DNA from: CBFDBF01 sp050291465
Lineage (GTDB): Bacteria; Pseudomonadota; Gammaproteobacteria; Chromatiales; Chromatiaceae
Direction: 5' to 3'
Assembly (NCBI GenBank): GCA_050291465.1
Contig: JBNKJV010000015.1
Coordinates: 1 to 64,000 of the forward strand
DNA: 64,000 nucleotides
Shown piece by piece: positions 53,703 to 62,313 of the stretch; position 1 is the stretch's first letter, and each line of letters starts with the position of its first letter. The position numbers and the translations under genes are program-made. The notes beneath the pieces were generated by a model, which worked only from the letters and a program-made list of their open reading frames with translations, ran no database searches and was not told where the DNA came from.

Positions 53703-54718
53703 TCTCCGGCGGTCCGGCTGAGGCGATCCTGGCGCAGGTTGAGTACTTCCCGGCTCAACTGGTATACGGCCATGGCATATAGGGCGCTGTGATTGTAACG
53801 GGTGATGACATAGAAATTATGGAACCCGAGCCAGAGTTCTTCCTTATCGCCGGCATCGAACTGCAACAGGGTGGTCTGGAGCTCAGGGGAGAAGGATTCC
53901 TCGGTGGTTACATTGGCGTCGCTCAGTTCTCCCACCGAGACGTTGGGCTTCAGTTCAAAGTTGGTGTAGATCTCATAGTCCTTGCCGGTTGCCCGGGCCG
54001 GGACGGCAACGGGCCCGCCGCTTTCCCAGCCGTGTTGCTTGAAGTAGTTGCCGACGCTGCCGATGGCGTCCGCGACGTTGTTCAGGTCCCTGACCCCGTC
54101 ACCGTCGAAATCCACGGCATAGTTGCGATAGCTGCTGGGGATGAACTGCGGCATGCCGAGAGCGCCGGCGTAGGAACTCTTCATGCCGCTGCCGTCTATT
54201 CCCTCTTCCCGTTGCAACAGCAGGAAGTGCTCCAGTTGTCCGCGAAAAAAGCTCGCCCGTTCCGGGTAACCGAACGCGAGGGTGGATAGGGCATCGAGCA
54301 CGTAATGGCTTCCGGTATTGTTCCCGTAACGGGTCTCCACCCCGATAATGGCGACGATGATCTCCGGCGGTACACCGTACTCCGCCCGGGCGCGTTCCAG
54401 AAGCGAGTTGTTGTTTTCCCAGAAATCGGCACCCATCTCGGTGCGTGCCCTGGTGACGAACAGCGGCCGGTACTGAAACCAGGGTTTGGCCTCATAGGGG
54501 CGGCGGATGGCGTCGATAATGCTCTGCCGATAAGTGGCCTTGGAGAGCAGGGAGTCGAGCCACGACCGTTCAAAGCCGTGCTTCTTTTCCATTTCGTCCG
54601 CAAACTCCCGCAGCGCCTGATCAAAATCGGCGGGCTTTGCCGCGGTCTGGGTCGCCCACAGGCAGAGAAGGAGCAGAAGGGTGCCGACAAACGGCTGGAA
54701 TAGGGATTTTTTCGTCAT
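53699..54718 (-). CDS. mltB: Lytic murein transglycosylase B
   Basis: 339 residues. It cuts the MurNAc-GlcNAc bond with formation of anhydroMurNAc. A signal peptide (to about 27) has no lipobox, so it is a soluble form like SltB1 of Pseudomonas. Catalytic Glu128 lies in IIGVETRYGNN, and GALGMPQFIPSSYRNYAVDFDGDG is the family block. It overlaps rlpA by four bases and follows rodA by 13 bp. Confidence 0.96.
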   Translation of the reverse strand: MTKKSLFQPFVGTLLLLLCLWATQTAAKPADFDQALREFADEMEKKHGFERSWLDSLLSKATYRQSIIDAIRRPYEAKPWFQYRPLFVTRARTEMGADFWENNNSLLERARAEYGVPPEIIVAIIGVETRYGNNTGSHYVLDALSTLAFGYPERASFFRGQLEHFLLLQREEGIDGSGMKSSYAGALGMPQFIPSSYRNYAVDFDGDGVRDLNNVADAIGSVGNYFKQHGWESGGPVAVPARATGKDYEIYTNFELKPNVSVGELSDANVTTEESFSPELQTTLLQFDAGDKEELWLGFHNFYVITRYNHSALYAMAVYQLSREVLNLRQDRLSRTAGE

Positions 54719-54731
54719 ATAACTCTCATGC

Positions 54732-55868
54732 TCAGGTCGGCAACAGCCTGCGATGGGTGTGAATCGACATCAGCATACCGAAACCGGCCAGGGTGGTCAC
54801 AACCGAAGTGCCGCCATAACTGATCAGCGGCAGCGGTGCACCCACTACCGGCAATATGCCGCTCACCATACCGCAATTAACAAACAGATAAAGAAAAAAG
54901 ATCAGGGTGAGGGAGCCGGCGAGGAGCCGGCTGTAGGTGTCCTGTCCCTGGGTCGCGACGTACAGACAGCGCAGGATAATAAAAAGGTAGAGGGCGATCA
55001 GGATGACCGCTCCGCTGAAGCCGAACTCTTCCGTGATCACGGCAAAAATAAAATCCGTGGTGCGCTCGGGCAGGAACTCCAGCTGCGATTGAGTGCCGCT
55101 AAGCCAGCCCTTGCCGTAGAACCCGCCGGAACCGATGGCAATCTTGGACTGAATGATATGATAGCCGGTGTTCAGGGGGTCCCGCTCCGGGTTGAGGAAG
55201 GTGAGCACCCGTTCGCGCTGATAATCCCGCATGCCCCATTGCCACATGGCCCAGGCGGCAAGCGGGGTGACGATTGCCAGGCCGCCGATAAAACGCCAGC
55301 TGAGACCGGCAAGGAACAATACGAAAATTCCGGCACTTGCCGCCAGCAGTGCGGTGCCCAGGTCCGGCTGGATGGCGATCAACAGCGTCGGCAGCACGAT
55401 CATGAGGCCGGCTATCAGTAGATTCCGCCATTTCAACGGCAGGGATTTTTCCGCCAGGTACCAGGCGATCATCATCGGGATTACCAGCTTGACCAGCTCT
55501 GACGGTTGGAATCGAAACAGCCCCAGGTCGAGCCAGCGTTGCGCCCCTTTGCCCACCTGGCCCCCGAAGATGACCGCCAGCAGCAGAAGAATAACGCCGC
55601 CGAACAGCCAGGGGGACCAGCGCCGCAACTGTACCGGCGAAACCTGCGCCAGTACCGCCATTACCACCAGGCCCACCGCGATCCGAATCGATTGGCTTTT
55701 TACCGTGGCCAGGTCAGGGCCGCTGGCACTGTAGAGAAACATCAATCCCAATCCGCACAGGGTTGTCAGCGAGATCAGCAGGGGCAGATCCAGATGCAGA
55801 CGGGCCAGAAGTCCCGGTGCCCTGCCGGGGGTGGTCTCTTCCAGATTCTCGGTTTTAAAACTGATCAT
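54732..55868 (-). CDS. rodA: Rod-shape peptidoglycan glycosyltransferase RodA
   Basis: 378 residues, ten membrane segments, SEDS family. RodA polymerises lipid II in the elongasome with PBP2. Marks are KGAQRWLDLGLFRFQPSELVK, the QPDLGTALL Asp needed for activity, and GAPLPLISYGGTSVV near the end. It overlaps mrdA by four bases. Confidence 0.98.
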   Translation of the reverse strand: MISFKTENLEETTPGRAPGLLARLHLDLPLLISLTTLCGLGLMFLYSASGPDLATVKSQSIRIAVGLVVMAVLAQVSPVQLRRWSPWLFGGVILLLLAVIFGGQVGKGAQRWLDLGLFRFQPSELVKLVIPMMIAWYLAEKSLPLKWRNLLIAGLMIVLPTLLIAIQPDLGTALLAASAGIFVLFLAGLSWRFIGGLAIVTPLAAWAMWQWGMRDYQRERVLTFLNPERDPLNTGYHIIQSKIAIGSGGFYGKGWLSGTQSQLEFLPERTTDFIFAVITEEFGFSGAVILIALYLFIILRCLYVATQGQDTYSRLLAGSLTLIFFLYLFVNCGMVSGILPVVGAPLPLISYGGTSVVTTLAGFGMLMSIHTHRRLLPT

Positions 55869-57721
55869 TGATCCCCGTTCCCATACCCCAAGTATCGGTC
55901 CATGAGGCGGCGTGCTATGGGAGCGGCCACCGAGCCGCCGTGTCCACCGTTCTCCACTATGACCGCTACCGCGATGCGCGGTTCCTCCACCGGTGCAAAT
56001 GCGATGAAAAGAGCGTGGTCACGCATCTTTTTCGCCACCTTTTCCTCTTCGTATTTTTCGTCCTGTTTAACGCTGAATACCTGTGCGGTCCCGGTCTTGC
56101 CGGCAATCCGGTACTGTCTGTTGCGGATGCGGCGGGCGGTGCCCCGGGGATCCTCCACCACGTCCGCCATCGCTTCAATGACATACCTGAGATTTTCCTC
56201 GTCTATCTGAGGGAGGGGAGACGGCATCGGTGGAGAAAGGGGTTCCCTGTCGTCGGGATTGGGGTTGCCGTTGCTCTTCGACAGCACTATCCGCGGCGTA
56301 TGGCGGATACCGCGAGCCGCGAGAGTGGCGGTGGCGCTGGCCAGTTCCAGAGGGGTGGTGAGGAAATAGCCCTGGCCGATTCCGACAATCAGGGTCTCTC
56401 CCGCGAACCAGGGCTCTTGTCTTGTCTCTCTCTTCCACTCCTGTGAAGGCAGCAGGCCGGGCAGGGCGTCGGAAATATCCACCCCGCTGCTCTCGCCGAA
56501 ACCGAAACGGCTCAGAAACCCGTGGATGCGGTCGATTCCCAGTTTCAGGGAGAGGTCGTAAAAAAAGACGTCGCAGGACTGGACGATGGCACTGCGAAGA
56601 TCCATGGAGCCGTGGCCCTCCTTCTTCCAGTCGCGGTATTTATGGTCGTTTCCCGGTAGCTGGAAATACCCGGGGCAGAAGGTTTTCTGCCCCCTGTAGG
56701 TCAGTCCGGCCTCCAGTCCGGCAAGACCGATAAAGGGCTTGGCGGTGGAGCCGGGGGGATAGCGTCCCCGTAACGCACGGTTGAATAGGGGTTTTTCCTC
56801 GGATGCCTGAAGGGCCCGGTACTTTTCCGAGGAGATACCTTCCACGAACAGGTTGGGATCGAACCCGGGTTTGCTCACCATGGCCAGTATGGTCCCGTCC
56901 CGCGGATCGATAGCCACGACGGCGCCGTTGTTGTCTTCCATGGCATTCACCGCCAACTGCTGCAGATCCGCGTCCAGGGACAGGGAGAGATTTTTCCCCG
57001 GTACCGGTGGGACGGATTCCAGGGTGCGGATGGGCCGGCCTATTACGTTGATCTCCACCCGGCGGTGGCCCACCTCTCCGTGCAGATCCTCCTCGTAATA
57101 TTTTTCCACCCCGGCCTTGCCGATGTAGCTGGTACCGCTGTATGCACTGGCGTCTATGCGGCGCAGTTCCTGTTCGTTGATACGGCCCACGTAGCCCAGC
57201 ACATGGGCGGTATTTTCCGCCATCGGGTAGTCACGCAGCAGCTTTGCCTGCAGTTCCACACCGGGAAAGCGGTGGCGGTTGACCGCAAACCTTGCCACCT
57301 CTTCCGGTGTCAGGCGAACCCGGATGGGGATGCTTTCAAAACGTCGGCGTTGTCTGCGCAGGCGCTGAAAACGCTCGATGTCTTTTTCACTGATTTGGAT
57401 AATCGTGCCCAGATCGGCCAGGGTCTGATCGATGTCGGCTATCCGCTCCTGGATGATTTCCAGGCTGTGTACCGGCAGGTTCTGCGCCAGTATCACACCG
57501 TTGCGATCGTAAATCAGGCCGCGGGGCGGAGGTAAAGGTTCGACCTTGACCCGGTTGTCACGCGACAAGGTAGTGAAATGCTCGTGGTCCATGATCTGTA
57601 ACTGGAACAGTCTCATCAGCAGCAGGAACACAAGCAGGAGCACCATCACGGCTGAGAATAGGATGCGGGTGTTGAAAAGACGGCTCTCCCGAATGTGGTC
57701 TTTGATGGTAATGCGAGCCAT
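55865..57721 (-). CDS. mrdA: Penicillin-binding protein 2
   Basis: 618 residues. The monofunctional transpeptidase of cell elongation. One membrane anchor at 20-42, a pedestal domain, and the transpeptidase with Ser325-Lys328 (PPGSTAKP), SCD at 382-384 and KTGT at 542-545. It couples with RodA, whose gene overlaps its stop. The usual rlmH-rsfS genes are not next to it; mreD is, 17 bp upstream. Confidence 0.98.
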   Translation of the reverse strand: MARITIKDHIRESRLFNTRILFSAVMVLLLVFLLLMRLFQLQIMDHEHFTTLSRDNRVKVEPLPPPRGLIYDRNGVILAQNLPVHSLEIIQERIADIDQTLADLGTIIQISEKDIERFQRLRRQRRRFESIPIRVRLTPEEVARFAVNRHRFPGVELQAKLLRDYPMAENTAHVLGYVGRINEQELRRIDASAYSGTSYIGKAGVEKYYEEDLHGEVGHRRVEINVIGRPIRTLESVPPVPGKNLSLSLDADLQQLAVNAMEDNNGAVVAIDPRDGTILAMVSKPGFDPNLFVEGISSEKYRALQASEEKPLFNRALRGRYPPGSTAKPFIGLAGLEAGLTYRGQKTFCPGYFQLPGNDHKYRDWKKEGHGSMDLRSAIVQSCDVFFYDLSLKLGIDRIHGFLSRFGFGESSGVDISDALPGLLPSQEWKRETRQEPWFAGETLIVGIGQGYFLTTPLELASATATLAARGIRHTPRIVLSKSNGNPNPDDREPLSPPMPSPLPQIDEENLRYVIEAMADVVEDPRGTARRIRNRQYRIAGKTGTAQVFSVKQDEKYEEEKVAKKMRDHALFIAFAPVEEPRIAVAVIVENGGHGGSVAAPIARRLMDRYLGYGNGDQ

Positions 57722-57738
57722 ACGCCCAACCCTTTCTT

Positions 57739-58227
57739 TCAGTGCACGCGGAAACGCCGCCGCACATCACGCAGGATGATGTAGAACCAGGGCCAGAGCA
57801 GGGTGCCGAAGAAAGGAGCGCTCCAGTAAGCCGGCGAAGGGAGGGGATGTCCGGTAAAGCCGATAATCCAGTAGATAAGGAACTGTTCCAGCAGAAGGAT
57901 CAGGAGTATGGCCAGGGATTGCTGCCACAACGGATATACCCGGATCCGTCGATGCAGCTTGATTACTATGAAAGCAATGATGGAGAGGCCGAGAGCATGC
58001 AGTCCGAGCAAAGACTCGGTCAGCAGGTCGACAATGGTACCCAACAGCCAGCCGCTGCCGACGCCTACCCGCTGGGGCAACGCCATGACCCAATAGATCA
58101 ATGTGAGGGTATACCATTGGGGACGGAAAGGACGCGCCCATTCCGGCAGCGGAATTATGGTAAGCAGCAGCGCCACGATCAGGGTGATCAGGATAACCGT
58201 CGTGCCATGGCGTTTAACCGGCGTCAT
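57739..58227 (-). CDS. mreD: Rod shape-determining protein MreD
   Basis: 162 residues, five to six membrane segments. MreD is part of the MreBCD elongation complex. WYTLTLIYWVMALPQRVGVGSGWLLGTIVDLLTESLLGLHALGL is the recognisable core, here read in pieces. It overlaps mreC by four bases (ATGA). Confidence 0.93.
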   Translation of the reverse strand: MTPVKRHGTTVILITLIVALLLTIIPLPEWARPFRPQWYTLTLIYWVMALPQRVGVGSGWLLGTIVDLLTESLLGLHALGLSIIAFIVIKLHRRIRVYPLWQQSLAILLILLLEQFLIYWIIGFTGHPLPSPAYWSAPFFGTLLWPWFYIILRDVRRRFRVH

Positions 58228-59120
58228 GGGTGTTCCCTCCCCGCTTCGGTAGCGTCGGTCCGCCTGTTCGGTTCGGGCCCTGTCGCTGAGGTTGCGGAGG
58301 TTGTATCACTCCAGACCAGGAGCACTTCGCGTATTCGGTCGAGTTTGGCCGTGGGACGCGCCTCTACCGATGCGAACGGTTGTCCCGGCTCATGAATCAC
58401 AGAAGTGACTTCGGCCACCGGGTATCCGGCGGGAAAGCGCCCTCCCAGCCCGGAGGTGACCAGCAGATCCCCGACCCGGATATCTGCATTAACCGGCAGA
58501 TAGGGAATCTTGAGCAGATTGACGTCACCGGTGCCCATGGCGATGGCGCGCAGGCCGTTGCGGTTGACCTGCACCGGCAGTGAATGGCTGGCATCGGAAA
58601 TCATAAGCACGGTGGCGGTGAACGGGTTGACGTTGATTACCTGGCCGATAACCGCATCCGCGTCCACTACCGGCTGCCCCTGGAAGACCCCGGAGTTCTG
58701 TCCTTTGTTGATCAGGACCTGCTGCTTATAGGGATCGAGGTCGACCGCTACCAGTTCCGCGATGAGAACCCGGTCACCGACCTTGAACGAGGAGTCCAGG
58801 AGGTCACGCAGGCGCATGTTTTCCCGCTCCAGGGCGTCGAGTTTCTGCAGCTTCACCCGCAACAGCAGGTTTTCCATCTCCAGCGTGCTGTTTCGATCCT
58901 GCAGGCCGGAGTAGGAGGAGAAGGTTTCCTCAGCCCAGTTGCTGACCTTCAGGGGCAGATTGGCTACGAAATGGAGGGGGTAGACGGCGACGGAAAAGAA
59001 AGACCGGACACTCTGCATGTAGTGCTGACTGTGGTCCGCCACCATCAGTGTGACGGAGGCCGCCACTGCCAACAGCAATCGAACGTTGGTCGATGCACCT
59101 TTTGAGAAGATCTGTTTAAT
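58224..59120 (-). CDS. mreC: Rod shape-determining protein MreC, probable ATT start
   Basis: 298 residues if read from ATT at 59120. MreC links MreB to the periplasmic synthases. One N-terminal membrane segment, a coiled coil at about 65-105 and a beta-barrel domain are present. In the frame before the first usual start (TTG, 59078) the peptide IKQIFSKGASTNVRLLLA aligns with E. coli MKPIFSRGPSLQIRLILA, beginning exactly at ATT; a stop lies two codons further up, so no ATG, GTG or other TTG can supply this conserved N terminus. AGGG is 10 bases before. The gene ends overlapping mreD. Confidence 0.9.
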   Translation of the reverse strand: MKQIFSKGASTNVRLLLAVAASVTLMVADHSQHYMQSVRSFFSVAVYPLHFVANLPLKVSNWAEETFSSYSGLQDRNSTLEMENLLLRVKLQKLDALERENMRLRDLLDSSFKVGDRVLIAELVAVDLDPYKQQVLINKGQNSGVFQGQPVVDADAVIGQVINVNPFTATVLMISDASHSLPVQVNRNGLRAIAMGTGDVNLLKIPYLPVNADIRVGDLLVTSGLGGRFPAGYPVAEVTSVIHEPGQPFASVEARPTAKLDRIREVLLVWSDTTSATSATGPEPNRRTDATEAGREHP

Positions 59121-59130
59121 CGGTCAGGCC

Positions 59131-60180
59131 CTAGTCCAGACTGAAGAGATCCACTCCCATCTCGTCAATCAGTTCCAGGGCGCGTCCGCCGCCCCGCGCC
59201 ACGCAGGTCAGTGGATCCTCGGCAACCAGTACCGGCAACCCGGTCTCTTCAGCAAGCAGCCGGTCTATGTTGCGCAACAGGGCGCCACCGCCGGTCAGAA
59301 CCAGGCCGCGTTCCGCTACGTCGGCGGTCAGTTCCGGAGGGGTCTGCTCCAGCGCCGCCTTTACCGCGTCGACGATACCGGATATGGGCTCCTGCAGGGC
59401 TTCCAGGACCTCGTTGCTGTTGAGGGTGAAGCTCTTGGGGATGCCTTCCGCCAGGTTACGTCCCGTCACCTCCATCTCCATTACCTCATCGCCGGGATAG
59501 GCGGAACCGATCTCTTTCTTGATCTTTTCCGCAGTAGTGTCGCCGATCAGGGTGCCGTAGTTGCGGCGTACGAAATTGACGATGGCCTCATCAAAGCGGT
59601 CGCCGCCGACGCGGGCGGAGTTGGCGTAAACGATGCCGCTCAGGGAGATGATCGCCACCTCCGAGGTGCCGCCACCGATATCCAGGACCATGGAACCGCG
59701 GGCCTCCTCAACCGGCAGACCGGCGCCGATAGCGGCCGACATCGGCTCATCGATGAGGAATACCTCGCGGGCACCGGCACCGATGGCCGATTCCTTGATC
59801 GCCCGTCGTTCCACCTGGGTGGAACCACAGGGGACGCACACCAGCACCCGGGGGCTGGGGCGGATGAGGCGGGTCTCGTGCACCTTGCGGATGAAATGCT
59901 GCAGCATTTTCTCGGTGACGGTGAAATCGGCGATTACCCCGTCCTTCATGGGACGGATGGCGGTGATGTTGGTGGGGGTGCGGCCCAGCATCTGCTTCGC
60001 CTCTTCCCCTACAGCGGCTACCGACCTGCCCCCGCCCTGGCCGCGCGGATCCTGGCGGATGGCCACAACCGAAGGCTCATTCAGGACGATGCCCTGGCCA
60101 CGGCTATAGATAAGGGTGTTTGCGGTTCCCAGGTCGATGGAGAGGTCGTTGGAGAATAGTCCCCGAATACGTCGAAACAT
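59131..60180 (-). CDS. mreB: Rod shape-determining actin homologue MreB
   Basis: 349 residues. MreB forms filaments under the inner membrane that guide wall synthesis. SIDLGTANTLIYSRGQGIVLNEPSVVAI, the ALAK-type IGAGLPVEEARGSMVLDIGGGT region and LVLTGGGALLRNID bind ATP. A promoter is seen 72-100 bp upstream. It stops 10 bases before the mreC ATT. Confidence 0.99.
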   Translation of the reverse strand: MFRRIRGLFSNDLSIDLGTANTLIYSRGQGIVLNEPSVVAIRQDPRGQGGGRSVAAVGEEAKQMLGRTPTNITAIRPMKDGVIADFTVTEKMLQHFIRKVHETRLIRPSPRVLVCVPCGSTQVERRAIKESAIGAGAREVFLIDEPMSAAIGAGLPVEEARGSMVLDIGGGTSEVAIISLSGIVYANSARVGGDRFDEAIVNFVRRNYGTLIGDTTAEKIKKEIGSAYPGDEVMEMEVTGRNLAEGIPKSFTLNSNEVLEALQEPISGIVDAVKAALEQTPPELTADVAERGLVLTGGGALLRNIDRLLAEETGLPVLVAEDPLTCVARGGGRALELIDEMGVDLFSLD

Positions 60181-60251
60181 GATGTCAATTTAACTCGCGT
60201 GTTGGTGTATCTATCGGCAGTGGAGCGATTCGCCCCACGGTAAACTGACAT

Positions 60252-60280
60252 AATCTAGCAATGGCGGGAGAGTTGGGCAA
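60252..60280 (-). promoter_or_regulatory. Promoter of mreBCD
   Basis: On the minus strand: -35 TTGCCC, 17-bp spacer, -10 TAGATT, 72 bp upstream of mreB. It lies in the 200-bp divergent region shared with gatC. Confidence 0.5.
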
Positions 60281-60380
60281 GATACCGTCTTGGGGAGGGG
60301 GCCGCAGGTCACACTTTTCTCCCAGCAGAAAATGCCCGAATATGGTAGCGTTAGCCCCCTTTATTTGTTTGGGATGGAAC

Positions 60381-60668
60381 ATGTCCTTAGAAAAAGCGGA
60401 TGTGGAGAAGATCGCGCACCTGGCGCGTTTGGCGGTGAGCGCCAAGGAGCTGGACGCCGTGGCCTCCGATCTCTCCAGTATTCTTGGTCTGGTGGAGCAG
60501 ATGAATGCGGTGGATACCGCCGGGGTGGTGCCCATGGCCCATCCTCTGCATATGGCACAACGCCTGCGCGCTGACGAGGTCACCGAATCTGATCAGCGGG
60601 AGCTGTTCCAGTCCGTCGCGCCGGAGACCGAAGCCGGTCTGTACCTGGTTCCCAAGGTGATCGAATAA
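60381..60668 (+). CDS. gatC: Asp/Glu-tRNA amidotransferase subunit C
   Basis: 95 residues. GatC ties GatA and GatB together in the enzyme that turns misacylated Asp-tRNAAsn or Glu-tRNAGln to the amide form. LEKADVEKIAHLARLAVS and MRAD-like RLRADEVTE are family marks. ATG at 60381 is chosen because MSLEKADVEK is the family start. gatA begins one base after its stop (TAAGATG). Confidence 0.96.
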   Translation: MSLEKADVEKIAHLARLAVSAKELDAVASDLSSILGLVEQMNAVDTAGVVPMAHPLHMAQRLRADEVTESDQRELFQSVAPETEAGLYLVPKVIE

Positions 60669-60669
60669 G

Positions 60670-62124
60670 ATGCAGGAAAAGAGCATTCTCGAATTGGCGG
60701 CGGGCCTGCGCGGAGGCGAGTTTTCCAGCGTCGAGCTGACCCGTTACTACCTGGACAGGATCGAACGGCTGGACTCCAGGCTCAACAGCTACATCACGGT
60801 GACCCCGGAACAGGCGCTGCAGGCGGCTCAGGCGGCAGACGAGCGGTTGCGTGCGGGAGAGGCGACCTCCCTCACCGGGATCCCCATCGCGCAGAAGGAT
60901 ATCTTCTGCACCCTCGGGGTAAGGACCAGTTGCGGTTCCCGCATGCTGGACCGTTTCGTGGCCCCCTATGACGCAACCGTAACGGCCCGGTTTAAAGAGG
61001 CCGGGGCGGTGATACTGGGCAAGACCAACATGGACGAATTCGCCATGGGTTCGTCGAACGAGACCAGTTGGTACGGTCCGGTTCGCAATCCCTGGGATAC
61101 CGACAAGGTCCCCGGCGGTTCCTCCGGCGGCTCGGCGGCAGCGGTTTCGGCCCGGCTCTGCGTCGCGGCTACCGGTACCGATACCGGCGGCTCCATCCGG
61201 CAGCCGGCGGCCCTGTGCGGCATCACCGGTCTGAAGCCCACCTACGGCCGGGTTTCCCGTTTCGGCATGATCGCTTTCGCCTCCTCTCTCGACCAGGGCG
61301 GCCCCATGGCCCGCAGCGCCGAGGATGTCGCAACCCTGCTGCAGGTGATGGCGGGATTCGATCCCAGGGATTCCACCAGCGTGGATGAACCGGTGCCGGA
61401 TTACGCCGCCGCTCTGGGTAACGATATCGCCGGGCTGAAAATCGGCCTGCCGCGGGAGTATTTCGGCGAGGGACTGGATCCCGCAGTGGGCAAGGCCATC
61501 GAAGAGGCCATTGACCAGTATAAAAAGCTGGGCGCCGAGGTGGTGGAGATCAGCCTGCCCAATACCAATCTGGCCATACCTACCTATTATGTGGTGGCGC
61601 CGGCGGAGTGTTCCTCCAACCTCGCCCGTTTCGACGGTGTGCGTTACGGTCATCGCTGCGAGAATCCCGAGGATCTGGAGGATCTCTATAAACGCTCTCG
61701 TGGCGAGGGGTTCGGTGCCGAGGTAAAGCGGCGCATCATGATCGGTACCTACGCCCTGTCCGCCGGCTACTACGACGCCTACTACCTCAAGGCGCAGCAG
61801 ATCAGACACCTTATATCGGAGGATTTCAAAACGGCCTTTGAACAGGTGGATGTGATCATGGGACCCACCTCACCCACTACCGCCTTCGGCATCGGTGAAA
61901 AGACCGACGATCCGGTCACCATGTACCTGTCCGATATCTACACCATCGCCGTGAACCTGGCGGGTCTGCCGGGCATGTCCATCCCGGTGCGGCCGGTGGA
62001 GGGTAAGCCGGTGGGGCTGCAGATCATCGGCAATTACTTCGATGAAGCCAGGCTGCTGAACGTCGCGCACCGTTTTCAGCAAGAGACCGATTGGCACAAA
62101 CAGACGCCCGAGGGATATTCATAA
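60670..62124 (+). CDS. gatA: Asp/Glu-tRNA amidotransferase subunit A
   Basis: 484 residues, the amidase subunit that frees ammonia from glutamine. The Ser-cisSer-Lys triad is visible: Lys76 (PIAQKDIF), and serines in GGSSGGSAAAV (from 149) and TDTGGSIRQPA (Ser175). It follows gatC by one base and is separated from gatB by 189 bp holding an inverted-repeat element. Confidence 0.98.
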   Translation: MQEKSILELAAGLRGGEFSSVELTRYYLDRIERLDSRLNSYITVTPEQALQAAQAADERLRAGEATSLTGIPIAQKDIFCTLGVRTSCGSRMLDRFVAPYDATVTARFKEAGAVILGKTNMDEFAMGSSNETSWYGPVRNPWDTDKVPGGSSGGSAAAVSARLCVAATGTDTGGSIRQPAALCGITGLKPTYGRVSRFGMIAFASSLDQGGPMARSAEDVATLLQVMAGFDPRDSTSVDEPVPDYAAALGNDIAGLKIGLPREYFGEGLDPAVGKAIEEAIDQYKKLGAEVVEISLPNTNLAIPTYYVVAPAECSSNLARFDGVRYGHRCENPEDLEDLYKRSRGEGFGAEVKRRIMIGTYALSAGYYDAYYLKAQQIRHLISEDFKTAFEQVDVIMGPTSPTTAFGIGEKTDDPVTMYLSDIYTIAVNLAGLPGMSIPVRPVEGKPVGLQIIGNYFDEARLLNVAHRFQQETDWHKQTPEGYS

Positions 62125-62130
62125 TTCGGT

Positions 62131-62232
62131 AAAATAACGCAAAGGACGCAAAGCCGCAGAGACGCAAAGGTTAGTATTTAACAAGCGGCTTTCTTTGCGT
62201 CTCAGCGTCTCCGCGAACTCTGCGTTTATTTT
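62131..62232. repeat. Intergenic inverted-repeat element, ACGCAAAG type, gatA-gatB gap
   Basis: Arms AAAATAACGCAAAGGACGC... and ...GCGTCTCCGCGAACTCTGCGTTTATTTT are imperfect inverted copies of nearly 40 bases. It shares its arm sequence with the element at 36192-36301, so the two are one family. Confidence 0.8.
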
Positions 62233-62313
62233 CGAACTATACATGAGCTGAATGTCGGATTCGGCCACGGTAATGGAATAGTGTGGCGCTAAATTTGGAT
62301 AGAGAAAAACGTA

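Noticed and set aside
59050..62124. Long frames antisense to mreB and gatA
   Set aside because: Both strands are open over highly conserved genes; no ribosome site and no plausible protein features.
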